Positions 23,131 through 35,448 are shown, numbered from the stretch's first letter. The stretch is DNA of 64,000 nt from Metaphire vulgaris (GCA_018105865.1 CM030849.1:3412513-3476512); one strand, 5' to 3'. The notes: generated by a model from the letters alone, not told the origin. Numbers and translations are program-made.

Positions 23131-23756
23131 GTTATGTGCGGTTTATATGGTTTATGTGCATGGTTTATAGTTAAGATTTATACCCACCCAAAGTATTTAT
23201 ACCCTCCCAAATCAAATTCCTGGCTACGCCCCGGGCAAAAGTATAATTTTAACCCCGGCAAAAAGGAGCTAATATTTTACAACAAAACAAAATTTAAAGA
23301 CAAAAGTGATGGAAAAAACAACAACGAAAAGTGATGAAAACGAAGTGAAATCAAGAAAGAAAAATTATCACAATCTAAAATTAAAACAAAGCTAAATTTC
23401 GAAACTAAAATTGAGACTGAAACTGGGACGAGACTGATTAGGATTAGGTAAGACTACAAATGAGTGCGTTCATATTTATTTCAAGAAATTGAGTCATTTT
23501 ATAATATTGTGCAGTATAATAATGATCAATTACAATAATTAGTCAATTACCAATTATACTCTTTCGACAATGGTGGAAAGGTTATTGATTGCACGAGAAA
23601 TGAACAAGAGTTCTATTTGTCAACGATTCCTGCCTTATAATATAAATAATTCTGGTAGGTCCAAGTACACTTTATTCACATGAGAATATAAGTACTGAAT
23701 TGCTTAAAAGTACTCAGTCGACGCATTTAGACAAGGGTCTTCTTGTTCACCTAACC

Positions 23757-23903
23757 CAGGGTTATTTCTAGTGAATTGTGAATTGGAGGGGAGGGGTGTC
23801 GGGATAATTTGGAGGTGCATTGTCACATTATCAAATTTTTGGGGGTGTCGACCTCAAATTGGGGTAGTGCGGGGGAGTGTTAGGGGGTTGTAAAATATCC
23901 CTG
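23757..23903. mobile_element. hAT-like MITE (CAGGGTTATTTCTAG end)
   Basis: The 147-bp element ends AAAATATCCCTG. Target duplications are ACCTAACC (23749-23756) and ACCTAACG (23904-23911). The interior contains GGGGTGTCGACCTCAAATTG, shared with 36-519 and 43485-43653. Confidence 0.82.
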
Positions 23904-24100
23904 ACCTAACGTCATCGAGGATTAGTCTAATTAACTTGTATTTAAGTAGGAAAACTACACACAAGCGCACACACAGATCTTAGAATATGACATTGGAAAA
24001 ATAAAGCTGAAAAGTTCGGATAATTAGTGAGAGAGAGAGAGAGAGAGAGAGCAAATAGCGTGAAGTATAACAGATTTCCGTGTGGCTGTTAAATTGCCTG

Positions 24101-24460
24101 TTATGTAACGGCCATCACCATCATTCTGGCTGCTCGCAGAAGTTGACTGGTCTCGATTTTTGGAGACTTGTAATACATCGGCCACGACGCGAAGTGAGAC
24201 GAATATGTGCATGTAAGGCACGAATCGTAGCAACAGTTGAACCACCATCCGCCACCATACGCTGCTGCACAAGAGAATCTGCTTTCAAATTCATTGTCGA
24301 CGTCAAGCGTTGAAAATTTCATACCATTGTGATAAGTCATTGGATCGCCGGCGTTTCCCTCGAATCCAGACAGATGAATCATGTAACTGTTGGATTCTGC
24401 GTCGGCGACGAATGGCGTATATTCAGCGTAATACCACTTGGACGAAACCATCGCCTGAAT
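24101..24460 (-). CDS. Gene B exon 5: FReD C-terminal half
   Basis: Acceptor TTTTGCAG precedes ATTCAGGCGATG. It encodes SKWYYAEYTPFVADAESNSY, GFEGNAGDPMTYHNGMKFST, LDVDNEF, GGGWWFNCC and SCLTCTYS and ends ARMMVMAVT-stop. The YHNGMKFST stretch is the most canonical in the family. Confidence 0.9.
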   Translation of the reverse strand: MQAMVSSKWYYAEYTPFVADAESNSYMIHLSGFEGNAGDPMTYHNGMKFSTLDVDNEFESRFSCAAAYGGGWWFNCCYDSCLTCTYSSHFASWPMYYKSPKIETSQLLRAARMMVMAVT

Positions 24461-27400
24461 CTGCAAAAGGCGACAACTTCAATATGCAGCTAATCCTATG
24501 TGTATAAAACTGCAGGCAGTCGTAAATACCATGATTCGACCCAGCAGTTTTTTAAAAAATAAAGTCCTGTTAGGAGAGGAGATTTTCCCTCCAAAACCTC
24601 AAAATCCCCCCTCCAAAAAATCCCAGCACTTACACAAATTTTGCATTGAACTGTGTCCTTTCTCCTCCAACCAAGTCGATTTTCCCCCGAAAGCCTCAAT
24701 TTCCTCCCAAAGGCCCGGAGTCTGCTTTTGTTTATACCAGTTGATTCTGAGATTAGACAAAGCGCTTTGATAGATTGACCCAACGTCAAATTAGTTTTAA
24801 ACTTTAGAATAACAAGTAAATGTTTCCAGCTAAATTTTAACATATTTTCATTTCACTTATTAACATGCGGCACTTTAACTATACGCCTATAATACCGGTA
24901 CGTCGTATTTTATCTTTAAAAATACAATACGTATGACACGTATGGACGAATCTTGGTAAATACCAACGCACAGGCATCTCAGGAGGTAATATACCTACAG
25001 GTGAACAACAATCAACAGGAATATTGTTGGAGGTTTCAGCAGAATTTGCAGAAATCGCTGCACATAATGACAGGCGAAAAGAGTCTATATTGTGAGCCCG
25101 GTCTGTAACAGCATCAGCTTTTAATTGACGTCTCGATGGAGTAACAATATAAACTATATCGGCGGAATAGATTGGACGCTTCAAGCTGAGCAAAATAGGA
25201 GGAAACTGACAGATTCTGCACAAAATTCGTAGGTCGCTTTTAGCCTGAAACAGTGCGTTTGGAATATTGACGACGACGAAGATGTAAATCTAAACTGAAC
25301 ATGACATTAAGTGCTAGAAAATATTTGCATCTGGCATGCACAACGGTCTTGGTTATGCTAAAATCTGAATGGGTTGGTGTACGCAGAGTCGGTTTCACAA
25401 CACAGATCTATCTGTTGGCATATCTTAAACATTCTGTAATTTAAATTACACTGTATTTATGAGTTCATTTGAAGTACTGTATGTATGAGGTTAAACAATA
25501 TATTAACCCTTGGTCGTGCATACAAGGGAGATTTGACCCCCACCGAGAGGTTCCGGGGGCCCGTTACCCTTATTGAGCATTGAATGTCTGGCCACACTGA
25601 GTTGGCCCCATACTTTAGTGCGCTCATTCTAAGCAACTAAACTAGTCCTCCAAGTCGGTCCACATGCATGGAATTTCCCACCAAAACGGCCCCCACTTGC
25701 AAAATCCTGGAGCCACCACTGTAAAATGCCATCATATCAACTAGAGAGGCTCTGTTTCGCAAACAAGGACAATTTCTGCTCATCACCGCAACAGACAATG
25801 GAAAGATTATGATCAAGGTAATCGTTTAAGACGAAATTTTACAATGCTTGTCGTGTTGTCATGACAAGTGTTTCATGATTAAGCTGCATACTTACTTCAA
25901 CGCGCAACCTATAAGTTACGGTCGGTTGACTCGTCAACAGATGAATCTTGTCGTTTCCAATCCAGAATTCGGACGTCAACAGATCACCGAATCCTATCTT
26001 ATAATCAGCCCAGTTGCGATTGAAATTGAAGACTGCATTGAAACGAGACATCAGAATGATCCAGTTGCTAATGCAAGGCAGCGGTACACTAGTTTGATTC
26101 AGCTCCAACGTGGCTATCTCTTGTGCAACAGCATATCCTGTTAAACATGGACAATAGCTAACAGAATAAGTATGTTAATAAAATAATAATTAGGCCTATA
26201 ACGTGATTTTAAATTGGTACAGAAGTCACTGGTGTATCTGAAAACCACTGTAAAGACGCATAGAAGAAGTGATGCTGCTGATGCTGCTGATGATGATCAA
26301 TATCCTGTGGAAATTCAAAGTCAGGCTCATTTATAGCCAGGATGTCATTTAAGGAATTCAAGAATACGCACCTATGGGAGCTATGCATTCAACCAATTCG
26401 CCACTGGAGTTCATCGTGCATTTCGATCCATTTATCTCGGCACATTGATGGTATTCAACGTTGTTGTACTGGAATGGCATGTCGCAAGTTCCGCTCGGTT
26501 TCACTTGTGGAATTAAAAAATAGCGAAATAGCAATACAAAACACAAAAATATAGCAATATACGTTGACTGAGTTTATTACATTTAGACCTACAGACCACT
26601 GGTTATAATGAGCACAATATTTGTTAAAGAGCACAACGGTCATTCAACATTGATTATAGGAATATAGATTGACAGAGTTTATTGCATTTACAAAGAATAA
26701 TGGTTAAAACGATCACAATGTTCAAAAGTTACAGGGTTTGGCTAAAGGTCGTTGGTGAAAATCATACAGTAGTTGTTAAGCCGATGTGTAGGCTATATTG
26801 AATTATATTTCCTTGCGTTTGCAAGAGACAGATCTCCAAATGTGTAAATCGGAGCAACGCCCCAAATGCTATGCCCCGCCCCGCCCCGCAATAAAAGTGT
26901 AAACGTGAACGTGTAAACGGCAATTGAATTCGCATAAATGAATTATAATTAATTAATTAACCATTTTGCGACGACCAATATACTTGACCAACATATAGCC
27001 TACTACGAACAACCTACCTTGAGGGAAACATCCTTTAAATGCATCGGCGTCCTAAAAATAGTATTACAACCATTACAGACATAGACTCGTCATGATCTTA
27101 TTGAATTAGCTTTAGGTCTATAGATACATGTGTTTTATATATTTTTCAAGTTCTTTCTCATGCTAATTTGAATTTGACGGCAATAGACAAATTCCGTATT
27201 TTCCATTCACTAATTTTCTAATTGACTTATTTTTACTTTGAGCTACTGTAAAAGTAGCTGACATTGTGTCGCGCTTAAGGCGTAACTGCTCTATTGTCCA
27301 GCTCGATCCTATATTATATACTTCAAGCAACAGATTGGATTCAATAGTATCCTACCAGCATCAGTTGACAGTCAGAGGAGGAGGAGGTCAGAGACGCTGG

Positions 27401-27691
27401 AAGTGCTCCATTCAGTCCGTGCTGACATGTTCCGTTGTCTTTTTGATAACTATGATACAGGCAGTCTGGATTTTCTTTGCATTTTCTGGCACAGTCCAAC
27501 TGAGACCTTGCACGTATGATCGGCGAAGAAGAGGATTCCGAAGAATCTGGACAAAGATTTCTTCCTTGGTTCGAAATCGTTAGTTTCCATGTCGTCGTCG
27601 TCGTCGTCGTCATCATCTTATCTTCATGTTGTTGGCATGAAACACACAGTAGTCCAAATAGAAGGGGGAAAATGCTCAAATTAAAACTCAT
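24101..27691 (-). CDS. FReD gene B: intact secreted PAN / FN2-like / fibrinogen-domain protein
   Basis: Exons 27356-27691, 27018-27051, 26372-26503, 25896-26137 and 24101-24460 join to 1104 nt, encoding 367 aa with no internal stop. This is the best reference copy of the family. Residues 1-20 are a signal peptide (MSFNLSIFPLLFGLLC). About 45-112 form a PAN/apple-like domain with six cysteines around LDCARKCKENPDCLYHSY. The microexon encodes DADAFKGCFPQ, 124-167 are the FN2-like module, and 168-367 the FReD with DVDN at the calcium-type site. A lectin-like extracellular role is inferred. Downstream on the same strand lie extra exon 4 and 5 fragments (20965-22340). Confidence 0.85.
25896..26137 (-). 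CDS. Gene B exon 4: FReD N-terminal half
   Basis: The 242-bp open exon uses donor GAA|GTAAGT. It encodes YAVAQEIATLELNQTSVPLP, CISNWIILMSRFNAVFNFNR, NWADYKIGFGDLLTSEFWIG and NDKIHLLTSQ. Confidence 0.9.
26372..26503 (-). CDS. Gene B exon 3: FN2-like Cys module
   Basis: The 132-bp phase 1-1 exon encodes GTCDMPFQYNNVEYHQC, AEINGSKC and ELVEC. It has four cysteines, as in copies A and C. Confidence 0.88.
27018..27051 (-). CDS. Gene B exon 2: 34-bp microexon
   Basis: It encodes DADAFKGCFPQ plus one base, with acceptor CTATTTTTAG and donor CAAG|GTAGGT. Confidence 0.85.
27356..27691 (-). CDS. Gene B exon 1: signal peptide and PAN/apple-like domain
   Basis: The ATG at 27691 is preferred because MSFNLSIF aligns with the signal peptides of the other copies. 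The exon encodes NLCPDSS, LDCARKCKENPDCLYHSY, GTCQHGLNG and SDCQLML and ends at donor CTG|GTAGGA. A (GAC)n-like tract encodes a Thr run after the signal peptide. Confidence 0.9.
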
Positions 27692-27867
27692 GGTCCGAAG
27701 GAAAATCCTCAATCTGTACAGTCTCTATCGCACAGACGTTGAAGAAATGAATAGTCTACTAGTTATGATGTTTAATCCTAACGGATCATCACGAGTCGAA
27801 TTGATCACGTGCATCCTACAATATTCTACCTAATGAATGCAATTCGCTAAGCTCAACTCCATAGGCT

Positions 27868-28047
27868 CGGTGGCGGCTCCACAGGGGCGGGGACCCGTGC
27901 CTTCCTATTGAGTGCCTGCCCCCCAGTGGTCCCCTGTTGGGATCCTATACTTAATGCTACATGCATAACAACAAATGGTTGGCCCCCCATGATTAGAAGT
28001 TGCCACCCCAACGGCCCCCCACTTGCCAAATCCTGGAGCCGCCACTG
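27868..28047. mobile_element. hAT-like MITE (CGGTGGCGGCTCCA family)
   Basis: The 180-bp element has ends CGGTGGCGGCTCCA and TGGAGCCGCCACTG. Target duplications are CATAGGCT (27860-27867) and CATAGGCC (28048-28055). Decayed relatives lie near 13752, 22080-22170 and 25600-25720. Confidence 0.85.
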
Positions 28048-29571
28048 CATAGGCCTAATGTATTCTCATTTCTAAGTAGGCCTACGCCCTCGGTGAAACT
28101 GTGGAGTCTTTGTCATAGAGGCTTTTAATTCCGCTGTGAGGCACTATGAGAAGCTATTAGTGGGATTTCACGAGAGCCTTCGTACAATCTCAGAGCATCC
28201 AGTGCCTTTCAAAAATGCAATTTCGTTGGTTTTGTTAATATCTATCATTATTCGAACGAGTGAGCGAAGACAATGGCGTTAATTACACGAATATTCGTCA
28301 AACAGTCATTCCGAACCTATTTGTTATTTGTCTCTTTCAAACTATTGCCCTGTAGATCTTTTGCGTTAATGACCAACTCTATTGATTCTGATAAAACATC
28401 GAATCAAAATGCTGGCTTCGAACGTACGACACAAAAGCGTAAATGCATTTGGATGATAAATTAAAGGACCAGCGACGTCCCGTTAAAACATTGTCAGACC
28501 ACTTAAAAATCACTCATAATTCTGATCTGTCATTAGATACCTCTCACGCTTGGAAAAATGGATAGGCCTACTTCATTCACTAGAGTGGTCACGAGGGCTG
28601 GCCTCCCTATTTTCTGGTTGGGAATCCACTCAAAAGTAAATCATCTCTAATCTCTCATCTGTCTCAAACTGTCACACATCTCGTATCCACTCTAAAAGTA
28701 CGTCACAAATCTCGGACTCCCTACCCACATTAAAGCGTTGTCCATAAATTACATCACGTAGGTTTTCGGGTTGTTATTTTTGAGTTTTTCGTTCAATTTT
28801 CAGCAGCTAAAGCAGATATTCAACTCCCGACATTCGACATCTATGATTATACTCACGACATCTATGGAATAAATAAAATTACATTTATCAAGAAATATCA
28901 TCCCTAAATCTTATCGATTCTCTTACATAATTTTCCTATCTTTCGGTTTGGTGAAAACAGAACGTACTGCAAGTTTTTAATTTGAATGTAAATTCTTTGA
29001 AGAGTTTAAACAGAATTTCTCTTTGAAGATCCTAAACAAAAAGTCATTCACATAGGCCTACCTTTTTAAAGCTGGATTCATTTATAATATTTTAGAACGA
29101 ACAGTGAAAAATGAGATTCGTCTTGTGAGTTAGTCACGCCTTTTATTTTTGTGGCGAATATTCATCAATATTCGCTAAAAAGAAAGGGGAAAGGTTCGCG
29201 AATCGCGATACTCGATTTCGAGCATCGGGTCGGTGCTGATCTGTGGTGTCAAGCAAACATCGATTAACATAGAGCAGAGGTTTCCAACGTACGGTCCGCG
29301 GGCCAAGGCCATTAATTCGGCCCGCGGCAAGAAAAGAAGAACATGCACAGATCTGTTAGGCCTATAGGAATATCTTTTAGCCATCTGTGTCATAGAGACA
29401 TAGACTTTAATTATAACTTGCTTCAACTTTCTACTATCTTACTCTTTGTCATTGATGTACGCTATATGAAGTGCTCATTCGTCGCCAATTTCATGATGGA
29501 AATCGAATCAACATTTCTAGAGTTATCTTACAATACATACTTCAATGATGTGGAATTGGCTCTGGGAAAGC

Positions 29572-29719
29572 CAGTGGTTTATCCAGACTCCAGGCCTGGG
29601 AGGAGGAAATTGCACACCGTTCAATGCAAAATTTGTGTAAGTGCTGGGATTTTTGGAGGGGAATTTTGAGGTTTGGGGAGGGGAAATCTCCCCTCCTAAC
29701 AGGTCTGTATAAAACACTG
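29572..29719. mobile_element. hAT-like MITE (CAGTGGTTTAT family)
   Basis: The 148-bp element starts CAGTGGTTTATCCAGACTCC and ends TATAAAACACTG. Target duplications are GGGAAAGC (29564-29571) and GGGAAAGT (29720-29727). The paralogous unit at about 31177 has the empty site TGTGGGAAAGTCCTGACTC. A related decayed copy lies at 24540-24750. Confidence 0.88.
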
Positions 29720-29928
29720 GGGAAAGTCCTGACTCAATTTTTTAATATTTGAATTTTGATTGAAATATTCTTACATGACAGGAACGATCCAAAAGTACGT
29801 CACGCTATTTTTGGCAATTTTTTCTCCTCCTCCCCCTGTCACAAACTGTCACTCATCTCGTAACCACTTTAAAAGTACGTCACAAATGTCGGACTCACCC
29901 TTGAAGCGCTGTCCATAAATTACATAAC

Positions 29929-30167
29929 GAGCAGCGCCATTTCAGACTTTTCTTGGGGACGAGATAATTTTTTTGCCAATATTGGTCAAATTTTGGCAAT
30001 TTTATGCTAATATTAGGCCAATTTTGCCAAATTTGTAAATTTTTGACATTTTTGGCGTTCTTTGCACATGTCACATTTATTTAATTATTTATTTACATTA
30101 TATATACATTATTTCTTCATTTCCTTAGGGGACACGGCTCCCTGTCCTCTCCCAAATGACGCCCCTG
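29929..30167. mobile_element. hAT-like MITE in tandem unit 2
   Basis: The ends are GAGCAGCGCCATTT and AAATGACGCCCCTG, with target duplication TACATAAC (29921-29928 and 30168-30175). The same insertion lies in unit 3 at 31383-31644, while unit 1 (about 28755) reads through as TACATCACGTAGG. Confidence 0.85.
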
Positions 30168-30906
30168 TACATAACGTAGGTTAACGAGTTGATATATTTG
30201 AGTTTCTCGTTCAGTTTTCACCAGCAATGCAGATATTTAAACATCCTGACATCTCGCGACATCTGTCGAATAAGTAAAATTACGTCTCTCAAGAAATATC
30301 AACCCAACATTTTATCGATTCTCTTAAATAATTTTCTTATCTTTCAGTTTATTTGAAATAAAACCGGCTGTATGTTTTATATTGAATGTAATTCTTTGAA
30401 GACTTTAAACCTAATTTCTTGTTGAAGATCCTAAACTAAAAGTCACTAACATACCCTTTTAAAGCTGGACGAAAATTTTATTTATAATACTATAAGCGGC
30501 TATTGAGAAGCTCGTTTTACTTGTCTAGGGGTAATTAAAAATTTTGTCGCGAATATTCGTCAATATTCGCAAAAAGGAACAGGGAAAAGTTATCCGATAC
30601 TCGATTTCGAGCATCTGGTCGGCGCTGATCTCTGGCGTCAGGCAAGCATCAATTAAAATAGAGCAGGGGTCTCCAGGGTCGGATGAGGCCCGGCAGGGCC
30701 ATTAATTCGTCCCGCGGCAAGAAAAGAGAAACATGCGCAGATCTATTATAGGAAATTAGGAATCTCTTTTATGCCGTCTGTGTCATAGAGGCATAGATTT
30801 TAATTATAACTTGCTTCAAATTTCCACTATCTTACTCTTTGCCATTGATATACGCTATCTCAAGTGCTCAACCATCGCCAATTTCATGTTGGAAATCGAA
30901 TCTACA

Positions 30907-31112
30907 CAGAGGCGGATCTAGGGTATTCGGCGCCCGGGGACAAAGTGTAGGTTGGTGCCCCCTAACATAGCTGACAAGCAGAAAAAGGTCCTCACACGTG
31001 TTTCTTCTTCTTTATTGTGCGTTTCACTTACCCAAATATCCGATTCTGGCGCCCCCTACCTGGACGCCCGGGGGCATGTGTACCCCCTGCCCACCCCCTA
31101 GATCCGCCTCTG
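30907..31112. mobile_element. hAT-like MITE (CAGAGGCGGATCTAGG family)
   Basis: The 206-bp element ends CCTAGATCCGCCTCTG. The perfect target duplication is AATCTACA (30899-30906 and 31113-31120). The empty site is in unit 1 near 29508-29515. Confidence 0.93.
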
Positions 31113-31382
31113 AATCTACATTTCTAGACCTATCTTACAATACATACTTCACAATGATGTGGCGGCTTGGCTGTGGGAAAGTCCTGACTCAAATTATTGA
31201 TCTTCGAAGTGTGATTGGAATATTCTTACATGACAGGAACAACCCAAAAGTACGTCACGCTATTTTTGGCATTTTTTTGCCCTCTCCCCCTGTCACAAAC
31301 TGTCACACATCTCATAACCGCTTTAAGAGTGCGTCACAAATCTCGGACTCCCCCTTAAAGCGCCGTCCATAAATTACATAAC

Positions 31383-31644
31383 CAGTAGCGTCATTTCACA
31401 CTTTTGTTGGGGGGAGGGGGGCCCCGAGATAATTTTTGGCCAACTTTAGGCAATTTTAAACAAATTTTTGGCAAATTTTTGGCAATTTTAGTCAAATTAT
31501 AATTTTTGATTTTTTTGCCAATTTTTGGCGATTTTTTTATACATGTCACATTTTTATTTATTTATATATATATTTATTTAATACATTATACATTATTTCT
31601 TCATTTCATTGGGCACCCCTGTCCCCTCCCAAATGACGTCCCTG
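31383..31644. mobile_element. hAT-like MITE in tandem unit 3
   Basis: It starts CAGTAGCGTCATTTCAC and ends AAATGACGTCCCTG, with target duplication TACATAAC (31375-31382 and 31645-31652). It is orthologous in position to 29929-30167. Confidence 0.88.
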
Positions 31645-32099
31645 TACATAACGTAGGCTTACGAGGCTTATTTCATATTTGAGTTTCTCGTTAAATTTTC
31701 AGCAGTATTGAAGAATTCAACTCCCGACATTCGACATCTATGATTATACTCGCGACATCTATCGAATAATTAAACTTACATTTCTCAAGAAATATCAATT
31801 CAAATCCTAACGATTCTCTTACACCATTTTCTTATGTTTCGGTTTAGTGAACAGTGAATAATGAAATTCCATAGAGGTTTTCATGTTGAATGTAAGTCTT
31901 TGATAAATTTAAAATGATGTTCTTTTTAAAGAATCCCAAACTAAAAAAAGTAACGGACCTTTTTAAAGCTGAGGTGGAAGGTTATATCTACTATAGTTTC
32001 AACGATAAAGCGATGCAACTCATCTCGAGTTCCCAAATTCCATATTTTTGTCGCGAATGTTGCTCAATATTCGCTAAAAGACAATGCAAAGGTTTCGCC

Positions 32100-32305
32100 G
32101 ATATTCGATGCTCGATTTCGAGCATTGTTTCCGGCGCTGATCGCCGGTGTCAGAGCAAGTAGCGTCGCGGCGTCTAAAGCCATTAATCTAGAGTAGTTTG
32201 CCAGTGATTTCTCCAGACCCGCGTTTTACCTTCGCAGCCACACCGCTCTCTAGCGAATGATGGCTGGCCAGCATGCTTGTCTAGCGTGTTACCAATCTGC
32301 CATCT
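32100..32305 (-). mobile_element. SINE with tRNA-like head and shared body
   Basis: The minus strand begins GATGGCAGATTGGTAACACG (tRNA-like A box) and continues into GGTAAAACGCGGGTCTGGAG and the body shared with the 5S-headed SINE at 11264-11578. The B box is degraded. Confidence 0.6.
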
Positions 32306-32409
32306 TCCGTCACTCAATATTACATACACATTACACAATATACAAAACAGTGGTTCTCACACAGGGCAGTCCCTACTGAACCACTTTATACCTTGTTATA
32401 TTATTATTA

Positions 32410-32450
<41 letters not shown>

Positions 32451-32888
32451 TAGGCCAAATCTGGGAACGAGAATATCTAGAAAAAGAAAAGACGCATATA
32501 TAGTTATTTAAACAGAGGTTATATTTAGTGCATATTTAGCTAATAGGGTCCTTTATATTCATGGTCATTTACCGCAATTACCATTTTCGATATTATGTAC
32601 AGGGTGTAATACCGTCATTGCGGCTTATCAGTCATAATCGAGCATCTCGACTTGTTTTCGATGCATTTTGAACCTGTGTTCCTCCCAAAAGGACAACATG
32701 AAACCTAGTGAATATCATGGTATTCGATCTGATTAGCTTGCGTTAATGTTTGAAAACAACGGTCGAATGGACACACGCTCTTAGACTACATCAGTTGCAA
32801 AAATAGCATTAGGAAGTTCAGTAAGTTAGATTGAGACTGACACCGAATAGTCCTAAGGGTGGATTTTCCTCCGATTCATATAATGTCT

Positions 32889-32969
32889 TTAACCCCTTAA
32901 CTGGGTGCCCCGAGTAACGCTCGTCCATTTTACATTGAATTACAAATAGTTGCCCAGTTAAGGGGTTAA
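32889..32969. mobile_element. piggyBac-like 80-bp MITE, copy 2
   Basis: Ends TTAACCCCTTAACTGGG and CCCAGTTAAGGGGTTAA. It is inserted in the conserved 3' flank of gene C, where gene A has no insertion (about 2695-2705). Confidence 0.82.
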
Positions 32970-32999
32970 TCAACACCCAGCCAGCAGTTAAATAGCGTG

Positions 33000-33374
33000 C
33001 TATGCAGTGGCCATCACCATCATTCTCGCCGATCGCAGACAAGATTGGCAAGAGGCGGGCATATCAGGCATCGTCACCCATGCAAATGCAATCGAATAAT
33101 CGCACGTCAGGCACGCCCAATCGCAGCTGTTGTGCCACCAGCCGCCGCCGCCATCCGCTGCACACGAGTAGCCTGCGAGATCGTTGTCGACATCAAGCGT
33201 TGAAAACTTCATCCCATTGTTATACGCATACCATGGCACATCCGCTCCATTCATTGCGTCGCCGGCGTTTCCCTGGAATCCAGACAATTGGATCGTGTAA
33301 CCGTTGGATTCCGAGTCGACGCTGAAAGTCGCGTATTCAGCATGATACCAATTGGACGAATCCAGTGCCTGAAT
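33000..33374 (-). CDS. Gene C exon 5: FReD C-terminal half
   Basis: Acceptor TTTGCAG precedes ATTCAGGCACTG. It encodes SSNWYHAEYATFSVDSESNG, GFQGNAGDAMNGADVPWYAY, NGMKFSTLDVDND and GGGWWHNSCDWACLTC and ends ARMMVMATA-stop. The ADVPWYAY insertion is shared with gene A. Confidence 0.88.
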   Translation of the reverse strand: MQALDSSNWYHAEYATFSVDSESNGYTIQLSGFQGNAGDAMNGADVPWYAYNNGMKFSTLDVDNDLAGYSCAADGGGGWWHNSCDWACLTCDYSIAFAWVTMPDMPASCQSCLRSARMMVMATA

Positions 33375-34488
33375 CTGCAAAAGAAAAAAAATTAAGGTGT
33401 TATTCAATATTTCAAAAACTTATTCTTTGTACAGTACATTGTGTTGCATAACAGCCATTGGACCGAGGACATATTATGTGAACAGTACTATAATTTCTTT
33501 CTTATAAAGCAGGGACTGCATTAAGAACAATTTATCGCGGCACTAAACTTAGAAAATGCGTGGACATCCGCGCAAAAAAACAACAAAGGTCGTCCGGAAA
33601 ATTTATCACTGCACAAAGCACAGAAAATTGCATTTAGCACTGCACATTTCCATTTTATCGCTGCACATTTTGTGTATCACAGCGTGTTAAGACAGGGCCT
33701 GATATATATCAACCGTCTTCGCTATGCGACGGTTAACTACAGCGTTGAACCATTGTTGACTACTGTCGTTCCGTACTGTAGCTGTCTCCATTAGAGATGT
33801 TCTGTTCAAGTTGGTCCCTTTGTAATGTTGTCTATCCAGCTATTCAATCTGTCTTGCCCTGTGGTTCTTTCTTTTAGACCAGTTGATAAACTGTACTATT
33901 ATCCAGCATTCCAGCTATTCAATCTGTGGTGATAAATGTCACTAATATATGATATCGACAATGTCGATAGAATATGACGACAAGCACTAAAAGATTGGCT
34001 TTTAACATTAGTCATAGGGCCTATACGAAAGCCGAATTTTTAAATTTTCACGAGCGAAATTTATGGGCATACTTGCTCCCTTGGAAAATCATGATTGACG
34101 GGCATCCTCTTCTCCCACCGCTCCATCTCCCTCTCTCATGTGTGCCTTCACGTCCCTCTTTCTAATGCCTTTGCTTCTCATTTCACTTTCTTTCTGACAC
34201 ACCCTAGCTTTTGCCATACCCTTCCTCCTTCTCTCCAAATCCACTCCCCCCACCTCTACCCTACTACTCAACACAAAACGGATATCATTGCATTGGAGAG
34301 TCGAAAATGTGCTGAGCGGCGATCAAAATCAAACATCCTCCCACGTTATTTCAAATTTCTTGTTGTATCCATTCCTTTCCCCTCCCCTCTACCAACACTA
34401 TATGTTTGTAGCTCCGGTCCGCGACAGATTTCAAATTCTCTGGCCTCCACATTGACAAAGCCAGTGCATGACTATAGTGCATACTTAC

Positions 34489-34731
34489 CTCAATGCGCAA
34501 CCTATAAGTTACGGACGGTTGAGATGTTATCAGATGAATGTTGTCGTTTCCAATCCAGAATTCGGACGTCAACAAATCACCGAATCCTTTCTTATAATCA
34601 GCCCAGTTGCGATTGAAATCAACGACTCCATTGTAACGATACATCAGAACTATCCAGTTGCTAATGCAAGGCAATGGAACTTTAGTTTTGATTCAGAGCA
34701 AAGTTGACTGTTTCTTGTGCAACATTGAATG
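34489..34731 (-). pseudogene. Gene C exon 4 with +1 frameshift
   Basis: The downstream part encodes CISNWIVLMYRYNGVVDFNR, NWADYKKGFGDLLTSEFWIG and SQPSVTYRLRIE up to the donor. The upstream part (FNVAQETVNFALNQ) is in another frame because of one extra base near 34686-34692. Confidence 0.8.
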
Positions 34732-34785
34732 CTGTAGAACATGGAACACAGGTGACAAAGTTATAGTAGAATGATGATGATGACT

Positions 34786-34788
<3 letters not shown>

Positions 34789-34831
<43 letters not shown>

Positions 34832-34868
34832 CGACGACGATGACGACGATGATGATGATTATTATTAT
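34789..34868. repeat. (AAT)n/(GAC)n microsatellite
   Basis: A triplet-repeat tract lies in intron 3 of gene C, in the same relative place as the GAT/AAT tract in gene A. Confidence 0.9.
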
Positions 34869-34964
34869 TACACCGTGATTATTCTAGTCAATCTAGTCAA
34901 TCGAGCCCAAGTGTACTTATAGCTACAGTGTAGCATATTATTATTAAATTTAAAAGTTACGTAC

Positions 34965-35096
34965 CTATGGGAGCTATGCAGTCAATCAATTCGCCACTGG
35001 AGTTCATCATGCATTTCGGTCCATTTATCTCGGCACATTGAAGGTATTCAACGTTGTTGTACTGGAATGGCATGTCGCAAGTACCGCTCGGTTTCA
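34965..35096 (-). CDS. Gene C exon 3: FN2-like Cys module
   Basis: The 132-bp phase 1-1 exon encodes GTCDMPFQYNNVEYLQC, AEINGPKC and ELIDC, with intact splice sites. Confidence 0.87.
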
Positions 35097-35448
35097 CTTG
35101 TGGAATTAAAAAATAGCGAAATAGCAATACAAAACAGCAATATATACAATATACGTTGACTGAGTTTATTACATTTAGGCCTACAGACCATTGGTTATAA
35201 TGATCACAACATTTGTTAAAGAGCACAACGGTCATTCAACAAGCCGTGGGTAAAAATCTTAACTATTCATCTGACATGTTGAGTCAACACAATTTTCTAA
35301 TTTCTATGCCTTTTAACACAAGACAAATCTGCGAAAATTACATCGTATTATACCGTCACAAATGCGGTAAAACACAATCAGAATGAAAACGCGGATCAAA
35401 TGCGCAGAAATAAAAAATTAATTAACCAAGTTGCAGCGAGGAACTTAC

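Larger units (their letters stand above)
28640..32170. repeat. Three diverged tandem units (about 1.2-1.45 kb)
   Basis: The landmarks GTACGTCAC, ATCTCGGACTC and GTCCATAAATTACAT recur near 28690-28760, 29870-29925 and 31325-31375. Each unit then continues through AATATCA, TCGATTTCGAGCAT and related blocks. Unit-specific MITEs (29572-29719, 30907-31112) and a shared one (29929-30167 and 31383-31644) order the duplications. No gene is seen. Confidence 0.82.

Noticed and set aside
24496..24843. 115-codon minus-strand frame next to gene B exon 5
   Set aside because: The sequence is a decayed MITE related to 29572-29719.
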